Part shown: piece by piece, positions 1-12,140 of the stretch
Layout: each line of letters opens with the position of its first letter
Numbering within the stretch: the stretch's first letter is position 1
Program-made: the position numbers and the translations under genes
Assembly: GCA_011037195.1 (NCBI GenBank)
Contig: JAAEAF010003115.1
Span: forward strand, 48,087 to 112,086
DNA: 64,000 bases
Source of the DNA: Triatoma infestans
Taxonomy: Eukaryota; Arthropoda; Insecta; Hemiptera; Reduviidae
Direction: 5' to 3'
Notes under the pieces: generated by a model
Database searches by the model: none
What the model was told of the DNA's origin: nothing
What the model saw: only the letters and a program-made list of their open reading frames with translations

Positions 1-6
1 CACTTG

Positions 7-67
7 AACGAAATGTTTCTGTAGACTCACACAACCAACAAGTGTGAGTCTACAGAAACATTTCGTT
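7..67. repeat. Perfect 26-bp inverted repeat (foldback stem)
   Basis: Positions 7-32 and 42-67 are exact reverse complements separated by a 9-base loop. The right arm runs into a sequence (68-133) that is also found beside the larger foldback at 4840-5001, so both belong to one dispersed family. The outer left part of this copy probably lies before the window. Confidence 0.9.
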
Positions 68-103
68 GAAATGAACTCTCTACATGAACTTGATGAATTT
101 GGT

Positions 104-133
104 CTGATGATGGATGAATATTCGAAACCGGTC
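104..133 (+). other. Hammerhead-like core next to foldback
   Basis: The string CTGATGA (104-110), a 13-base spacer, GAAAC (124-128) and GGTC (130-133) follow the order of a type I hammerhead ribozyme core. The spacer does not form a convincing stem II, so activity is doubtful. The same order recurs at 5006-5038, 11786-11816, 16612-16640 (minus) and 45164-45197. Penelope-like elements of animals are known to carry such motifs; assignment here is inference. Confidence 0.35.
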
Positions 134-479
134 AGGAACAAAACCAATACGCATGCTACGACGGATAAAATACCGGATCTTTCAGATTAGTTGCAAACTG
201 AGTTCCGATCACCATTGAACGCTTGCGGAGCCTCTCATTAGTTTGTGATTAATTTGAATTCGAATGTTGTTGGAATGCTCATTTGTTATTTAAAAACACA
301 AATGATTGTGTTTATAAACTTCTGCATAGAATCAAGTGAAGGCGACATTGCGCCTATGTCTGTTAATACACGACTTGATCCTCGGACTACTCTAATCGAT
401 CATAAACTAGTTTTAAATTAGAAACAATATAGTTATATAGAAGCAATATAAAATATGGAAACAGTAACAATACCATGAT

Positions 480-665
480 CGAAGTATTCGAAAAAGAGAA
501 TTCACTGAAGGGCAAGATGTTTGGATAAAAAAAGAAACCGGGAAAGGATGGAAACTGGGAGTGATTAATAGCAGAACAGGGAAATTATCTAGTAACGGCG
601 GGAGGAAAAATAATAAAAAAAACAAGCAGACCAATTAAGAGCGAGAACTGGAGCCACAACATTCG
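480..665 (+). pseudogene. LTR-retroelement pol C-terminal fragment (integrase tail)
   Basis: The forward frame from about 495 reads GQDVWIKKETGKGWKLGVIN. After a one-base frame change near 575 it continues as NYLVTAGGK...TSRPIK and then stops. A hydrophobic-W-x-x-G-V core followed by a YLV strand and a basic tail is typical of the C-terminal domain of gypsy-like integrases. The purine run at about 730-745 could be a polypurine tract in front of a 3' LTR, but no LTR partner is in the window. It is a dead fragment; gypsy versus another LTR class is not resolved. Confidence 0.45.
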
Positions 666-1505
666 AAGGCGAAGATAATGAAGAAAGAAGGATGGTAGCA
701 GCTATCTAAAGGTTTCCTGAGAGGAAGCTATAAAAAGGGGGTAGAAATGCAGGAAATGGAAATATACGCAATCAGGTAGGTAAGTATTCAGTTAGCATTT
801 TTGTAATAACCATATAATAAGAAAATTGAAAAGGTATAGTTTTATGTATTTATGATTACTTAAGTAAAGTATTTGCTAGTGTTTAAATAAAAGTATTTTA
901 TTTGGAGTTACTATATATACGAGAATATATATATATATATATATTCGCGGCGGTACCACCAATTGGTCCGAGTTAAGGATAACTAAACTTCCGGTATCCC
1001 AAGTTTTAAGGAGAAGTTATAAATCAGAATAGAAGTATGAGAAAGCTGTTTGTTTGTGTGATTGTTGCACACAAGAATTTTAGTTTCAATTCCCAATTTT
1101 TAGATAGTTTTCATTAGTTGAACCGTGAATGTTCAGTTCATTGTTTTATATTTGGAGATCTATTGCACACTATAAATTAAAAGCTATGACTTTAAGGTCA
1201 TAAAGTGGGCGCTTCCTTTGTTAATACAAGTGTAACATTCTTTAGTATAATGGTTTAATGAAATTAAAAACAAACATTAATATCCGTTAGATTAAAAAAA
1301 TTATTGCGAAAGTTTTAAGTTCCTATTTGCAAGCTAAAATCCAATTTTTACTTCCTCATAGTGCCATTAGAGAAAATAGGGCAGGTCCATGGTGTTCACA
1401 GATTTTTGAAATTATGTTTTGAAGTGCCATAACAACGAAACAGTTAAATTTAGAGAATCTCAGTATAATTATTTATAAAGGATCAAAATAGGAAAACTCC
1501 ATGAA
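666..1505. other. AT-rich DNA, possible LTR remnant
   Basis: No gene is seen. A purine-rich run near 730-745, an AATAAA-type signal near 886 and an (AT)n tract at about 925-945 would suit the 3' LTR of the preceding pol fragment. No second LTR copy exists in the window to test this. Confidence 0.3.
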
Positions 1506-2240
1506 AAATCTGGTGTCAAACCCTCAGGACTTCATCTTACTGTAATTCTAATGAACAAATCCCTTTAGGGAAGCAAGATCTTGCAGCTGCCACACAACTG
1601 CCTAAAATCATTGATCTCGGGGGGGAAAAATTGAAACAAAACTAGGTCTATGTGTAGTTCGAGAAAATTAAAAAAGTGAAACATTAAAAAAGAAATAAAA
1701 AAAAAAATCGTTAAAATTGCACTTCAGGGTTAACAAATTTCCTTCAAATCTAGAATTTGGCAACCAATTTAATTCTCCTTGACATTATAACAAAACCGGA
1801 TAGTAAAGTGAAATGGCAAATTAGAGGGGAAAGCCTAACGTCATCCCCTCAACCTAGAATTTATCTAAAATCAACTTTCTCAGGACAAGTTTCAAACAGA
1901 AGTGATAATTTCCATGTGTGGGTGTTTTTATATGAAGACAAAATCGTTGAGATTACAAGAATATCGCAAAAAATGCAAAATTCCATTCCAGTATAGTGTA
2001 CTTCCGGATAGGGAATTAAAGCCCAAAATTTTCCTGGCAAGGTGCCTTGGTGAGGCCCAGTTGGAATCTCAAGAATTTCATACAACCAAAAACAAAACAC
2101 ATTCCTAATTATTTTTTTCACTCTAGACGGTAATTCTAGAAATGCCAATGAAATATTCGTTTTAAGTTTAATGAAAATTCATCAATTTGAAGTTAAAAAA
2201 TGAAGTTTAGTGAAAGTCATATGTTACACCAGACAAGCTT
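1506..2240 (+). repeat. Dispersed repeat family H, degenerate copy
   Basis: It starts with the family's CTGGTGT head and carries the internal unit (TTTGGCAACCAATTTAATTCT near 1756, then the CTTTCTCAGGACAAGTTTCAAA and AAATCGTTGAGA landmarks). It ends near 2205-2232 with a reverse-oriented head (GAAAGTCATATGTTACACCAGA), so two partial copies seem joined tail to tail. The family is described at 12141-13466. Confidence 0.55.
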
Positions 2241-2569
2241 TTTTATTTAATAAAAAAAGACCAATCCAGCCCATGACTACAAGTCCAAACTACTTTCAAA
2301 GTTATGTATCCCGCTTGAATAAATAGTTGTTCCTTGTGGCATTTCAGTTCAACAAAACTAGTCATTATTAATGAATTTTACTGAGGTTCATTTTAGGAAG
2401 CTGAATTAGAAAATTTTTTCTGGTTTTACTTTCACTGACTGTTGTTCATTCTAGAGGAAGGGTTTTTTTTTAATCTAATTTACGAAATTGAGATTTTTTT
2501 TCACCAGAAAGCATAAAATAACTCGAAAATGGAACAATACATAAGAAGATTCTGCTTAGAGGTAGCATG

Positions 2570-3450
2570 CGATCTGACACGAAATTTGAGTCAAAATTCG
2601 TACAGTCTGAGCAAAGTGCAAATTTACTCTCTCTATATGTGTGTTGTTTTTCTTCATATTTTTTGTTTGTTTTATTTCCTTGAAAATGGATTCAACAATT
2701 TTCTATAAATTCCATATTTAGGCTACAACTCTATAAGTCTACTACTTTTAATTGGCAACATTTTTCTGAAATGTGTCTGTGGAAAATGGATTGTTTTATG
2801 TCTGCGGAGAGAACTGCAATGATAATAAACTTCATCCTAAAATGCCATTTAACTTAAGGTTTCATCATTTAAATAATATTAAAATTCATTCTAAAATTCC
2901 AAGTTTAACGGAAAATCGCTCAACCTTGAAGTATGAATTTACAGAATAGATTTCACATTTGTTTTGCAACTTCGGCTCCAACAATTTTCTTTAATCTTGC
3001 AAATTGCACAGCTATTTTACTTTTCACTTTTTCCAGTAAAATTGGAGGCTGTCAGAGGCCGCTGCTAATACAATAGTTTATGTCTGATAAAACTTTTTAA
3101 AGTACACATATATATTATATATGTTACCATTGGTAGCCTTGTCACTTTTATTTAAAATATTTTTCTGGGAAAAACTGATTTTTGGATTTTTAACATGAAG
3201 TTTTCATGTAAAATTCATGGCAGTAAAATTTACAATTCTACTTATTACCTATAATAATGTTAGGATCCAAATTTCTAAATTCTAAATTTGAAGAAAATCA
3301 ATTAACCGCAAAAACACCTTTACTGAAGAATTGTCATTGTTTTTCGCGATTTTCTGGAGAAATACAATGTGATTTTCTTTAATCTTTCTGTGAAAACTAA
3401 TATGTTAAAGGTTACTTCTAAAGCATAATCAGTATTTTGTTGAGGACTTG
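2570..3450 (-). repeat. Dispersed repeat family H, degenerate reverse copies
   Basis: Reverse-complement landmarks of the family are present: TCCTTGAAAATGGATTCAACAATTTTC near 2680, and CACTTTTATTTAAAATATTTTTCTGGGAAAAACTGATTTTTGG near 3143. Boundaries are diffuse and no reading frame is supported. Confidence 0.45.
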
Positions 3451-4839
3451 AGACGCTACCTAGTGGGCCACAATGGAATCACATCCAGGCATATACTAAA
3501 AACCAGAGCAATATTTATGTGTAATTTTAAAATAAACTAAAACTTGTTTACTTGTTAGTATTTGAAACACACACAGATTTGTGGCATTTATAAAAAATTC
3601 GCAAAAAAAAACAATGAAGAAATCCTGTTTTTTCCCCACATTTTTACAAAACACTAATATATGACTCAATTTCTGAAGAATGAAGAAGAATTAAATTCTA
3701 GCAAAATATTCTATTAACAAATACAAAAAAAAAAAGTGTGAATAGAAGGAGACGAGTTGCACACATTCCCGGCAGAGTGGAGGGATATTATTTTTATGAA
3801 ACCAGTTTCTTGAAGGCTAAATAACAATTTTTACTTTCGGTGGGACAAGCAGATTTGGTCGCCTATTGTATTAAAATTATATATTATTGTATTACGTCAC
3901 TCAGTAAATTATATTAAGCATGAATCATTGAGTTTACTAATGTTATATACAACTTTAAGTTGTATATATATATATATATATAAAATAGTTGAGTCACTCC
4001 TTATTTGATTTTATTTCTTACTTTTTATCCTGTTGTCTTCACTTTTTATTTTTATCTGCAATAGTGGGTCAAATAATGGAGGATGATAAAATTCTTTCTA
4101 TAGCTGGGACAGAAAATATTTTCTTAAGAGAATACATTATATTTCAGCAATGGAAGGAATCAACAATGTTACCTGTTCCTCAGGCCATAAATTATAACGA
4201 GAATGTTCTTTACACAAAAATTCTTTAAATGTTTTACGTTTCTGGTATCACTAGTGCCTTTCTTCTGGAGCTCTGAATACGCAGACTGTACAACAGGCAC
4301 TTCAATCTGGGCTTTCGTAATTACCAACTCACTTCTATACTCTAAAGAGCTCCAGTTAAAAGACACCATTGATAGCAGAAAGTCGAACAAATATAGCTAT
4401 TATTTTTTTCTTTATAAAACTTTTGTTTAGAATTTTCTTGTTAATTTAAGACCTGAAGTTTGGAAATCTAGATAATAATTACTGATTTCTCTTATCGCTA
4501 TCCATCCACTTCTTCAGGATTATGACATTGCTGCGTATATCCCAGACCTAACAACATGACATTTACTAACAATATATTACATACTGTACACTTTACTGAT
4601 TATTTGACCAAAGAATGATGTCTAAGTGAGTCACAGTATAACTTTCGGGTTGCACTGAGTTTGGCTTTATAGCTGAGTAGCTAAAACATCCAATATCTAA
4701 ATTGATATTCCGTTTAGATACTACAACTGCATCCGACCTCCCTCGAAAGTTATGGAGGTAATTGTTGAATATGTGATTGGGTCCGCAATGTTGGATGATA
4801 TCGGTCAGTTTATCCGTCGCAGCATGCTTTTTTGTCTAT
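3451..4839. other. AT-rich intergenic DNA
   Basis: No gene is recognised. A (TA)n tract lies at about 3963-3983. Short open frames at 3989-4430 overlap on both strands and match nothing I know, so they are treated as chance. Confidence 0.5.
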
Positions 4840-5038
4840 AAAGTTATCAAGTTTATGAAGAGAGTTGAGTTCAACTTAATGGTTCTGTTACACACTACAC
4901 TTGTTATATAACCTATAACCACCTGTATACAATCAACAAGTATACAGAGTGTATCAGAAATATTAAGTTGAAGTCAACTCTCTTCACGAACTTGATAACT
5001 TTACCCTGACTTTTGGAAATGAAAACACGAAACCGGTC
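4840..5038. repeat. Foldback element with about 55-bp imperfect arms
   Basis: The left arm at 4840-4895 (AAGTTATCAAGTTTATGAAG...) pairs with 4947-5001 (...CTTCACGAACTTGATAACTT) with few mismatches. The loop contains a smaller inverted repeat (GTATACAATCAACAAGTATAC). It is followed by CTGAC...GAAACCGGTC (5006-5038), a decayed version of the hammerhead-like string found beside the foldback at 7-67. Confidence 0.75.
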
Positions 5039-5084
5039 TGGAACATTCTGAAAAATTAAAAGACGTGTGAGTAAAAGAAATTGT

Positions 5085-5675
5085 TACGATTGTGTCAAAT
5101 TTTCAAAATTTTGGTAATTTTCACCGGAAATATTATGTTTTAAGGTCCGGTCTGTCCGTAAATGTGATATTTACCAGAAATTGGTCTATGTGATGAGTTG
5201 TGCGTGTAATCAGCATAATTCAAAAACGGAAAACTTGCCTTTAAGCTAGAAACTTGGTATTTTTTTATGTACTACCCACGTAGTAACTTAGTGTAACGGC
5301 AATAACGTTTTGGTCAATATCGAGCCGCCGAGAAGTAACACTTATCTGAATAGATTGTTTCCGTTTTTTTTTGCGATTTTTTTTTTCTAAAATGGAACAG
5401 CTTTTTCGGGAAAAATTCATTTAAGGGAGTTCTGTGGGGAAGAAGTGATTTTAGGCTTTCCTTTAAAATGTCATATTCTTACATTTTACGAAAATCGGTT
5501 TACCACAAGCAAAACAATTACATCGCATATCAGACGCACATATTTTGGTTGTGTAAAATTTTTAACTGAAAATAAATCAATCAAATCATAAATAAATAAA
5601 TAAAAACAAAACTACGTAAATTGCAGTAAGAAAAAGTTGTGTGAGTGTTTTATACCAGATTTTTTTGACATATTA
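5085..5675 (-). repeat. Dispersed repeat family H, short reverse copy
   Basis: It opens with the reversed 3' part (GTGTCAAATTTTCAAAATTTTGG, then TTTCACCGGAAATATTATGTTTTAAGG). It closes with the reversed head GTGTGAGTGTTTTATACCAGA near 5640-5662. Much of the internal unit is missing. Confidence 0.65.
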
Positions 5676-6129
5676 AAATTAAAAAAAAAAAAAACATACA
5701 AGCACGATTTAAGAAAGTATACAGTCAGTATAAATATTTCTTGTTTTTATTTCCAGTTAAAAAACTAACAGATATTATGTCACATATTAAGAAGTTGTTG
5801 ACATTTTTTTTTTTATAATAAAATCATTTTCAAAAAATACATAGTTGATACCTATTTCATTATAAAAAAAAACAAAAATATACAAAAATAAAACTTCAGA
5901 GAAACAAACTCATATTGACTTTCCCTTGCAACAATCTTAAATTCCACAACGATAACTTTTATTTAAACTTGATTTTCTTTTTTAACTTTCTACATGAATT
6001 TTTGATGATTATGGAAGAAAGAATCTCAGAAATTTCAATGTCAACTAACTGATTTTCTTCAATATCTGCAATATCAGCTAAATTTATCTTAATATTGTAT
6101 AGCAAAGCAGCATCATACATTGTAATGGA
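5676..6129. other. AT-rich low-complexity DNA
   Basis: Runs of A and T predominate. No gene, RNA or clear repeat boundary is visible. Confidence 0.5.
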
Positions 6130-6690
6130 ATGGAAATAACACTTTAGAGTGAAGCTTAACGATGGAGCTCCTCCCCAAGAAAACCTTAGAAAAATTCAAC
6201 TTTTCCGGAAAAAAATGTTTCAAATAAAAGTGACAGATTTAAAAAACTTTCATTTAGCATCAAGTTTAAAGAAAATTGATGGCTACGAGAAAATGTAGAC
6301 ATCTATTCTCTAAAGTCTTACTGCCAGTTAACAGATTATCTACATTCGTGGCCTCTCACTAAATCATCCATTTAGTGCATGTTAACATTATATATAAGGC
6401 AATAAACACGTACATTTTACTAAAATAACACTGTGGAAGGAGAACTTAAAAGTTGGTGTTCCACAAATTTAAAAAAAAAAAAAAATCAATTTTCAAAGAA
6501 AAATGTGACGAATAAAAGTGGATAAGAATTCTGTGTGCAAAGTTTCAAGAAAATCATAGATATCATTCGTTAAAAAAAAATCCACGAAAACTTCAAGAAC
6601 AAAAAAAAAATCAGCATTATCATAATTCCGGTTTGGAATTGCAATTTTTTTACCGGATGTGACGGTGGTTATTAAACACAATATCTAGTT
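6130..6690 (+). repeat. Dispersed repeat family H, decayed internal units
   Basis: Two decayed internal units can be followed. The first has CTTTAGAGTGAAGCTTAACG, ATGTTTCAAATAAAAGTGACAG and AAGAAAATTGATGGC at 6143-6285. The second is at about 6430-6575 (AAATGTGACGAATAAAAGTGG, AAGAAAATCATAGATATC). Neither has ends. Confidence 0.5.
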
Positions 6691-6864
6691 TGTGCCCATA
6701 TTTGCCTTTGGTTTATAATTCCTCAAGTTTCGATTATTAGTTAATGCTTGTAAATCAGAATGTTACTTATATTATAAGTCTCTTTTAATATTTTATTGCA
6801 AGATGAGAAAATAGCGAATTAGAAAGAACAGGGAAAATTAGGAGCCTCTTTTAATAATAATCTG

Positions 6865-7105
6865 ACATAGTGGCCATAAAAGTAGAAAACTCGGCTGATT
6901 TGGGCATGTTCTGGGAAGGAAAGAACTTTAAGCAAGCTCACTTGGAAAGAGAAAGGCCAACTGGAAGTAGACCGCTTGGTAGACCAGATACACATGGAGG
7001 GATCAAATTCAAAATTGCCTAGACAAAAATAGGAGGAAATGAGAACACAGCGCAGAAGAGTTCTGGCTGAGCAAACGCAAAATGAGGCTATGACGGAAGC
7101 AATGA
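6865..7105 (+). pseudogene. RTE-like non-LTR pol C-terminal fragment
   Basis: Combining two forward frames gives the C-terminal pattern of RTE-like reverse transcriptase polyproteins: LTWKEKG, then RPTGSRPLGRPDT, then DQI/IQN...DKNRRKWE and a trailing basic segment. The frame changes near 6960 and 7010 and there are stops, so it is dead. No upstream RT motifs are adjacent. Confidence 0.55.
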
Positions 7106-8089
7106 TATTGCGACTATTTCAGAACCACAATAAAGATGATATTTTTTTCAAAAAAGTTTATAATAAAAACAAAGATATAAGTTAATCTATAAGAATAAAA
7201 TAAATAAGAAAGAAAGAAAGAACTATAAATAAATAAATAAGAAAGAAAATAAAGTTAAAAAAAAAAAATCGTTGCAATCGTATACGGTAAGATCGCGAAA
7301 AACTACTAATACTCACTAATACCTAAAAGATAATTAGATGGATAGACAAAATTATTCAAATAACACATTATTATATCTTCACAAAAACAAAGAAAGTCGA
7401 TGGGCAAAGTCCATCCGCAATAATCTTATAATTGAATTTGTACTAAAATTGAATTTATAATCAACAGCTTTCTAAAAATTGATAGAATTTATCTAAACAG
7501 AATCAATGTAATAGAATCAAACTAAGTTTAAAAAAAAAAAGAAGAAAATTACTTAACATAAAATGTTATCACTGTTTATTTTTTTCATTTTACATTTATT
7601 TTATTATTATCTCAAATTTTAAAAGTTAAATTTTCTATAAACAGAAGCTCTTGTAATGAAAGTTTATTTACACACGTAGAAGTCAAAAAAATGATTTAAA
7701 CTTGATGCTAAATAGGCAAGAATCGATTTCCTATTACAGTTACAATCACAAACTGGTAGACATCTTCTCTATCTCTTTATAAATTACATAATGAACATCC
7801 TTAACATATGATCAAAACGATTATTTTAAAATTCAAGATCCAACAATGAATCTCACCTAATTTAAGGATATATCTCATTAAATGTAAATTATTGTTATTA
7901 TTTAAATAATGTTCTGCTAGTATTATTTAAATAATATTTAAATTGAATAAATAAAATGGAACGTGGTAAATAGAACATCTAAGTTTTACTAATAGTATTT
8001 CTCTATTTTTTTAATTTATTTATTTTTATCTGATTTAATAGCTCCCATGGTGGATATAAAAGAAATATTGCGTTCAAACTGTCCGCAAT
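7106..8089. other. AT-rich intergenic DNA with simple repeats
   Basis: It holds AAAG/AAAT-rich tracts at 7195-7262 that may be the decayed tail of the preceding RTE fragment, then AT-rich DNA. No gene is seen. Confidence 0.5.
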
Positions 8090-8585
8090 TTTCTGTTGAT
8101 ATAAGAGCAAATACTGTGATCGTTTCGATTTGTCGAAATTACTTTAAGAGTACGAAAGTTTCTCATGACTTTAGAGTTCCCCTGAATGCGAATAAAAAAA
8201 AAAAAGATTTAAATGTATACATGTGAGACCGCAAATACAAATTAGGTCTGAGATGAAGATTTCGGAGAAAATCTGTCAACCGGAACTTATGACTTTACAG
8301 AATAAAGTTTTTTCGAAAGCGGTTCTGAAAATTTTCTCTAAATTCGGATTAGTTTTCTTTGAAATAATTTTCTATTGATTTTTAGGAAATACTAAAGAGT
8401 TGAGATGCTAAAGAACTGGTGGGAGATAATAGAATATATTTGATAAAATTTCAGAATTTTATTAAAATGTTTTCTAAACCGTGAGGTCTTGAAATTATAA
8501 GGAAATTTTTAATATATCCATCAGAACTCTAAGCACTGCATTAGGAGAAAGTCGAGTGATCACTTCGCACCAGATTTTTATTTAG
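8090..8585 (-). repeat. Dispersed repeat family H, reverse copy
   Basis: The left end has the reversed tail (GTGATCGTTTCGATTTGTCGAAATTAC). The right end has the reversed head, GGAGAAAGTCGAGTGATCACTTCGCACCAGATTTTTA at 8541-8578. The middle is decayed. Confidence 0.55.
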
Positions 8586-9519
8586 CTTTTGATTCATACA
8601 ATCACAAGAAATAAGAACTATTCCTTAAAAGAAATTCGTACTTAATGACTTCAAAACATAGAAACTCAACTTTAAAAATTCTAATTTATAGCACTAAAAG
8701 AAAGTCAAGAATAATTTCCTAATACAACGAAAAATAGAACTAATATTTCCGGCGAAATTACGTTTCGCAAATATATTACCACTTGCAAATATTTCCTTCA
8801 AACTGTAAGAGAAAGTAGAAAAAAACAAACAGATGGTGTTGTTCAGTTTACAAAATTGAGGTCATTGAATATTATTACTCAATATTATTATTGTATGATG
8901 TCTGGTGCTAATCTAAAAAAAAAAATAAAATAAAAATACCTAAAAAAAAGAAAATTGTGCAAAGAGAAAAACGTTAATTAAAATTAAATACTAATGACAC
9001 TACTAGGAGCGCTGTTAATCAGGAAATTACTTTAATTATGTATCATTAATGTTACTCATTGTTCAAACATTATGTTATTAAATTAAGTTTTAGCTTTTTA
9101 TAAATCTGCTTAACTTATGTTTCTTTATTACTTTCGTTTGCAATTTATTACGAAATTAATCTAAAATTAATAAACTAATATATTCAGCAGAAAACATTTA
9201 TTTATCTAAAATAAACTTACCCAAAACAGCTACAAATAAAGTAATATAAGCGTAGCACCACATAACTGTGACAAGTCGTGTATCGTATTAATTAAAAAAA
9301 AAAAAAAAAAACGAACAAAACTGTTACAGCTAAAAGTTCACTTGACCAGTGTATCCGAGTGACTCAGCCGCCACTAGACTAGAGGTCGCTCTATATAACA
9401 ATTCGTTGCTCGTTGCCACCACCTAGAACACAACAAACATAGTGCGTGTATATTAAGGTATATTTTTGTTATTATTATTTTATGTTTAATGTTTGTATGC
9501 ATGTTTGGGATTTATGCAA
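8586..9519. other. AT-rich DNA with a promoter-like patch
   Basis: Mostly AT-rich with no gene. The patch at 9340-9450 is less AT-rich than its surroundings and contains TATATAA near 9391, about 30 bases before GTTGC-rich sequence. It could be a core promoter or an LTR remnant, but no transcript unit follows it. Confidence 0.35.
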
Positions 9520-10615
9520 AACAATCTGGTGTAAAACACTCACACCAATTTCTCTTACTGCGAAATGGCAAATTTTCTTCGCACGCATAATTCTTATTAG
9601 TGTTTAAAACGGTCGGTATTTTTAAAGTGCAAAACTATTCAGTAAAGTCGCACTTCCGGTCATCCAATTTTCTTCAAACTGGGAATTTTGGCAACTTATA
9701 TAATTCTAATTAATATTATTTAGTTGACAGAATTGTGTAGCACATTGTTAAACTGAAATAGTAAATTAGAGGAAAACATAACCCCACCCATACCCCAAAA
9801 GTCCCCTTAAATGAATTTTCCCAGATAAATATTGCAAATGAAAGTTGTAGCTCTTTGTATGTGTAGTTGATATAACAAGTTTTTAAAAAAAAAATCGTTA
9901 TAGCCAGTTTTGAGAAAATTACAAAAACGTGAGAAAAACCATTCAATAAAGTAGCATTTTCGGTTCACGGATTTTGCCCGAAATCTTCTTTTCTGATGCA
10001 GTGGTACTATCTAACTTACTTACTTACTTATTCTATTCCTCTTCTACCTTGCAGTGTAGAGGCAGTAAGTAAGTAAGTTCCGTTTCCTCGTCATGTCATA
10101 GCCAAGTGTTTGAATCAGGTATCTCTCCTCTTTTGCTTTCGTTTAATCAAAAATCTTCAGGTTTATGGGGGATTGGCCCCATACACCCTAGCATAGTGGA
10201 GGGGCTGCCCCCTTCAGGCGTCTATGCTCACCTTGGTGCTTCAGTGTTCGCTATAGGGAATAAAGCACCTACTTCCTGAGTCGATCTGTTGTTCTGATCC
10301 AGTCAGGTTGCACCTATTGTCGATTGTTTGGCTCATAGTAGAAACTAATCTCCAGGAGGCACCACGTGGAGGCAACCGACTTCACCCCCCCCCCAGTTTA
10401 GTATCTAAACGGAATACTAAGTTTGAGCTTCCTGCAACTTTTCGTTTCTGAGATATTCTTTTCACACACACACACACACAGAGATACAGAACATTTTCTA
10501 AAAGCCATTATTTTGGACTTAGGGGACCTCAAAACGTGTATTTCCAGTGACCACTCGATTTCGATAATTTGATACGATTACAGTACCCCCTCTAACAGCA
10601 GTTAGTATAAAAAAA
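9520..10615 (+). repeat. Dispersed repeat family H, copy interrupted by insertion
   Basis: The head CTGGTGTAAAACACTCAC is at about 9519-9536, followed by TTTCTCTTACTGC, an internal unit with CAGTAAAGTCGCACTTCCGGTC, a (CA)n tract at 10464-10481 and the tail TTGATACGATTACAGTACC near 10568-10586. The copy is split by a 387-bp insertion at 10015-10401, so it predates that insertion. Confidence 0.8.
10015..10401 (-). mobile_element. Short insertion with 7-bp target duplication (SINE/LINE-end-like)
   Basis: The segment interrupts family H between two copies of TATCTAA (10008-10014 and 10402-10408), which the uninterrupted repeat has once. On the minus strand it ends in a (TAAG)n tail beside one duplication, as short retroposons do. 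A second (TAAG) run lies at 10067-10077 and a C-run at 10385-10394. It has no long open frame and I do not recognise its body. Confidence 0.6.
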
Positions 10616-11004
10616 AGTATGATTCATTTACTACTTGGAACAGTGACAGGTAAATCCAGTACAATTGAACGTAAAAACAAAATAATATTTAATTTTTTTC
10701 TATTAATTATTCATAGAAATTACTGAGAATTCAAGGTATATTAAGAATTGGACAAAAGCATTTAATTGGAATTATAACGTAAACTACAATGTTATTCTCT
10801 GCCTAAAGGTCAACTCTCAAGTGGCTCCATCTACAGCAAAATCGTATAGAACCAAATTGCCTTTAGATTCAGTTTTGAGCAAATTTTATTCTATTCATGT
10901 TTACTTGTCCTGGCAGGTATACGATCGGAGCCGATTTGCGAAATTAATTTTTCGGAAATACATCTTTCACGCTTCCTCAAAACCTGAAAATGAGACCGAG
11001 GTTT

Positions 11005-11760
11005 TTTAAAAACTGGTGTGAAACGACTTTCTCTTACTGCAGTTAACAAAATTGTAATTGAGAAATTTTCTTCAAACTTATAATGTTTACTAAATTTTTC
11101 TCTTCAGTTTGATAACAATGGGAAATCTAAACTTAATAAAATGACTTTTTTGGGAGGAAAGCATAACCTCCCCCCCCTCCCCACCAACCTTCCTTAAATG
11201 AATTTCTCGGAAAAAAGTTTGAAACAAAAGTGATCTTTGTATTCACAGTCAATGTACCAAATTTAATGAAATTCGTCAGTGTTTTTATAACTGAAAAAGC
11301 TGTTCAGTAAAAGCGCCTCCCGTTTACAATTTTCTTGAAACTCGAAATATTGGCAACATATTTAATACTATTTAACTTTAGACACAATTATGTAATAAAT
11401 TGAAATAGCATTTTAGAGGAAACCCACCCCGTTCTCAAAAGCCCTCTTAAATGATTACCTAGAGAAATGTTGCCAATAAAAGTTGTAGCATTTTCTTTGT
11501 TTACATCCTTTGTTTAAAGAAAATCGTTGGACCCGTTTTAGAGAAAATAGCAGAAAACTGAAAAATACTTTCAGTAAAAACGCACTTTCTGACCGATTTT
11601 CTTTAAACTCGGGATTATGATAACTTTTTTTAATTCTAATTAATATTTTTTGGTGATACAATTGTATAATAAACTGAAAAAGCACTTTAGAGGAAAACCT
11701 AATCCTCACCCTCCTTAAAAATGCCCTTGAATGAATTTTTCCGGAGGAAATGTTGCTGTT
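11005..11760 (+). repeat. Dispersed repeat family H, two-unit copy
   Basis: The head CTGGTGTGAAACGACTTTCTCTTACTGC lies at 11010-11038. Two internal units follow with the GCGCCTCCC and CGCACTTTCTGAC anchors about 270 bp apart. The 3' tail is missing; the copy runs into a hammerhead-like element at 11786. Confidence 0.7.
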
Positions 11761-11785
11761 TTAGCGTACTTATTAACAAAACATA

Positions 11786-11816
11786 CTGAGGAAGGGTGAA
11801 CGCCCAAAAACCGGTC
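11786..11816 (+). other. Hammerhead-like core (CTGAGGA ... AAAACCGGTC)
   Basis: CTGAGGA (11786-11792) is followed by a hairpin whose GGG (11794-11796) can pair with CCC (11803-11805), then AAAAACC and GGTC. The GAAAC box is mutated to AAAAC, which would abolish activity. The arrangement matches the other cores in the window. Confidence 0.4.
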
Positions 11817-11879
11817 GATGGCGACAAAAAGAAGCAGGCTATCACGGAAAATATCTCTGATGATTTTCTTTGGTAAAAG

Positions 11880-12115
11880 GAAATATTAACTTGAATAAAA
11901 TGTAGGGTTCTACCATTATTAAAATTCTACATTTGAAGGAAATCCGTTGACCGGAAGTACGACCTTACAGAAAAGGTTTTTGAGATTTTTGTAACTTCCA
12001 CGGGAACAAGTATGACTTGGAATGTTATCAGCACATATATTGCTGCCTATTTTAATTGTAACGTTTTTCTGGAAATGTTCCAATTTTTCAGATTTTTGTA
12101 ATTATTAAATTTTTT
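11880..12115 (-). repeat. Dispersed repeat family H, reverse fragment
   Basis: Reversed internal-unit landmarks are present (ATTTGAAGGAAATCCGTTGACCGGAAG near 11931, then CTTTACAG-type sequence and TTTTTGAGATTTTTG). Both ends are missing. Confidence 0.45.
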
Positions 12116-12140
12116 TTTTTTCCAATTATGTGAGCAAAAA

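Noticed and set aside
7..133. CRISPR-like or attachment-site interpretation of the palindromes
   Set aside because: The genome is eukaryotic, there are no regularly spaced units, and the palindromes fit foldback elements.
1757..2148. Short frames on both strands, up to 95 codons
   Set aside because: They lie wholly inside dispersed repeat family H and recur as different frames in other copies.
9340..9450. TATATAA patch as a gene promoter
   Set aside because: No coding sequence or splice structure follows on either strand.
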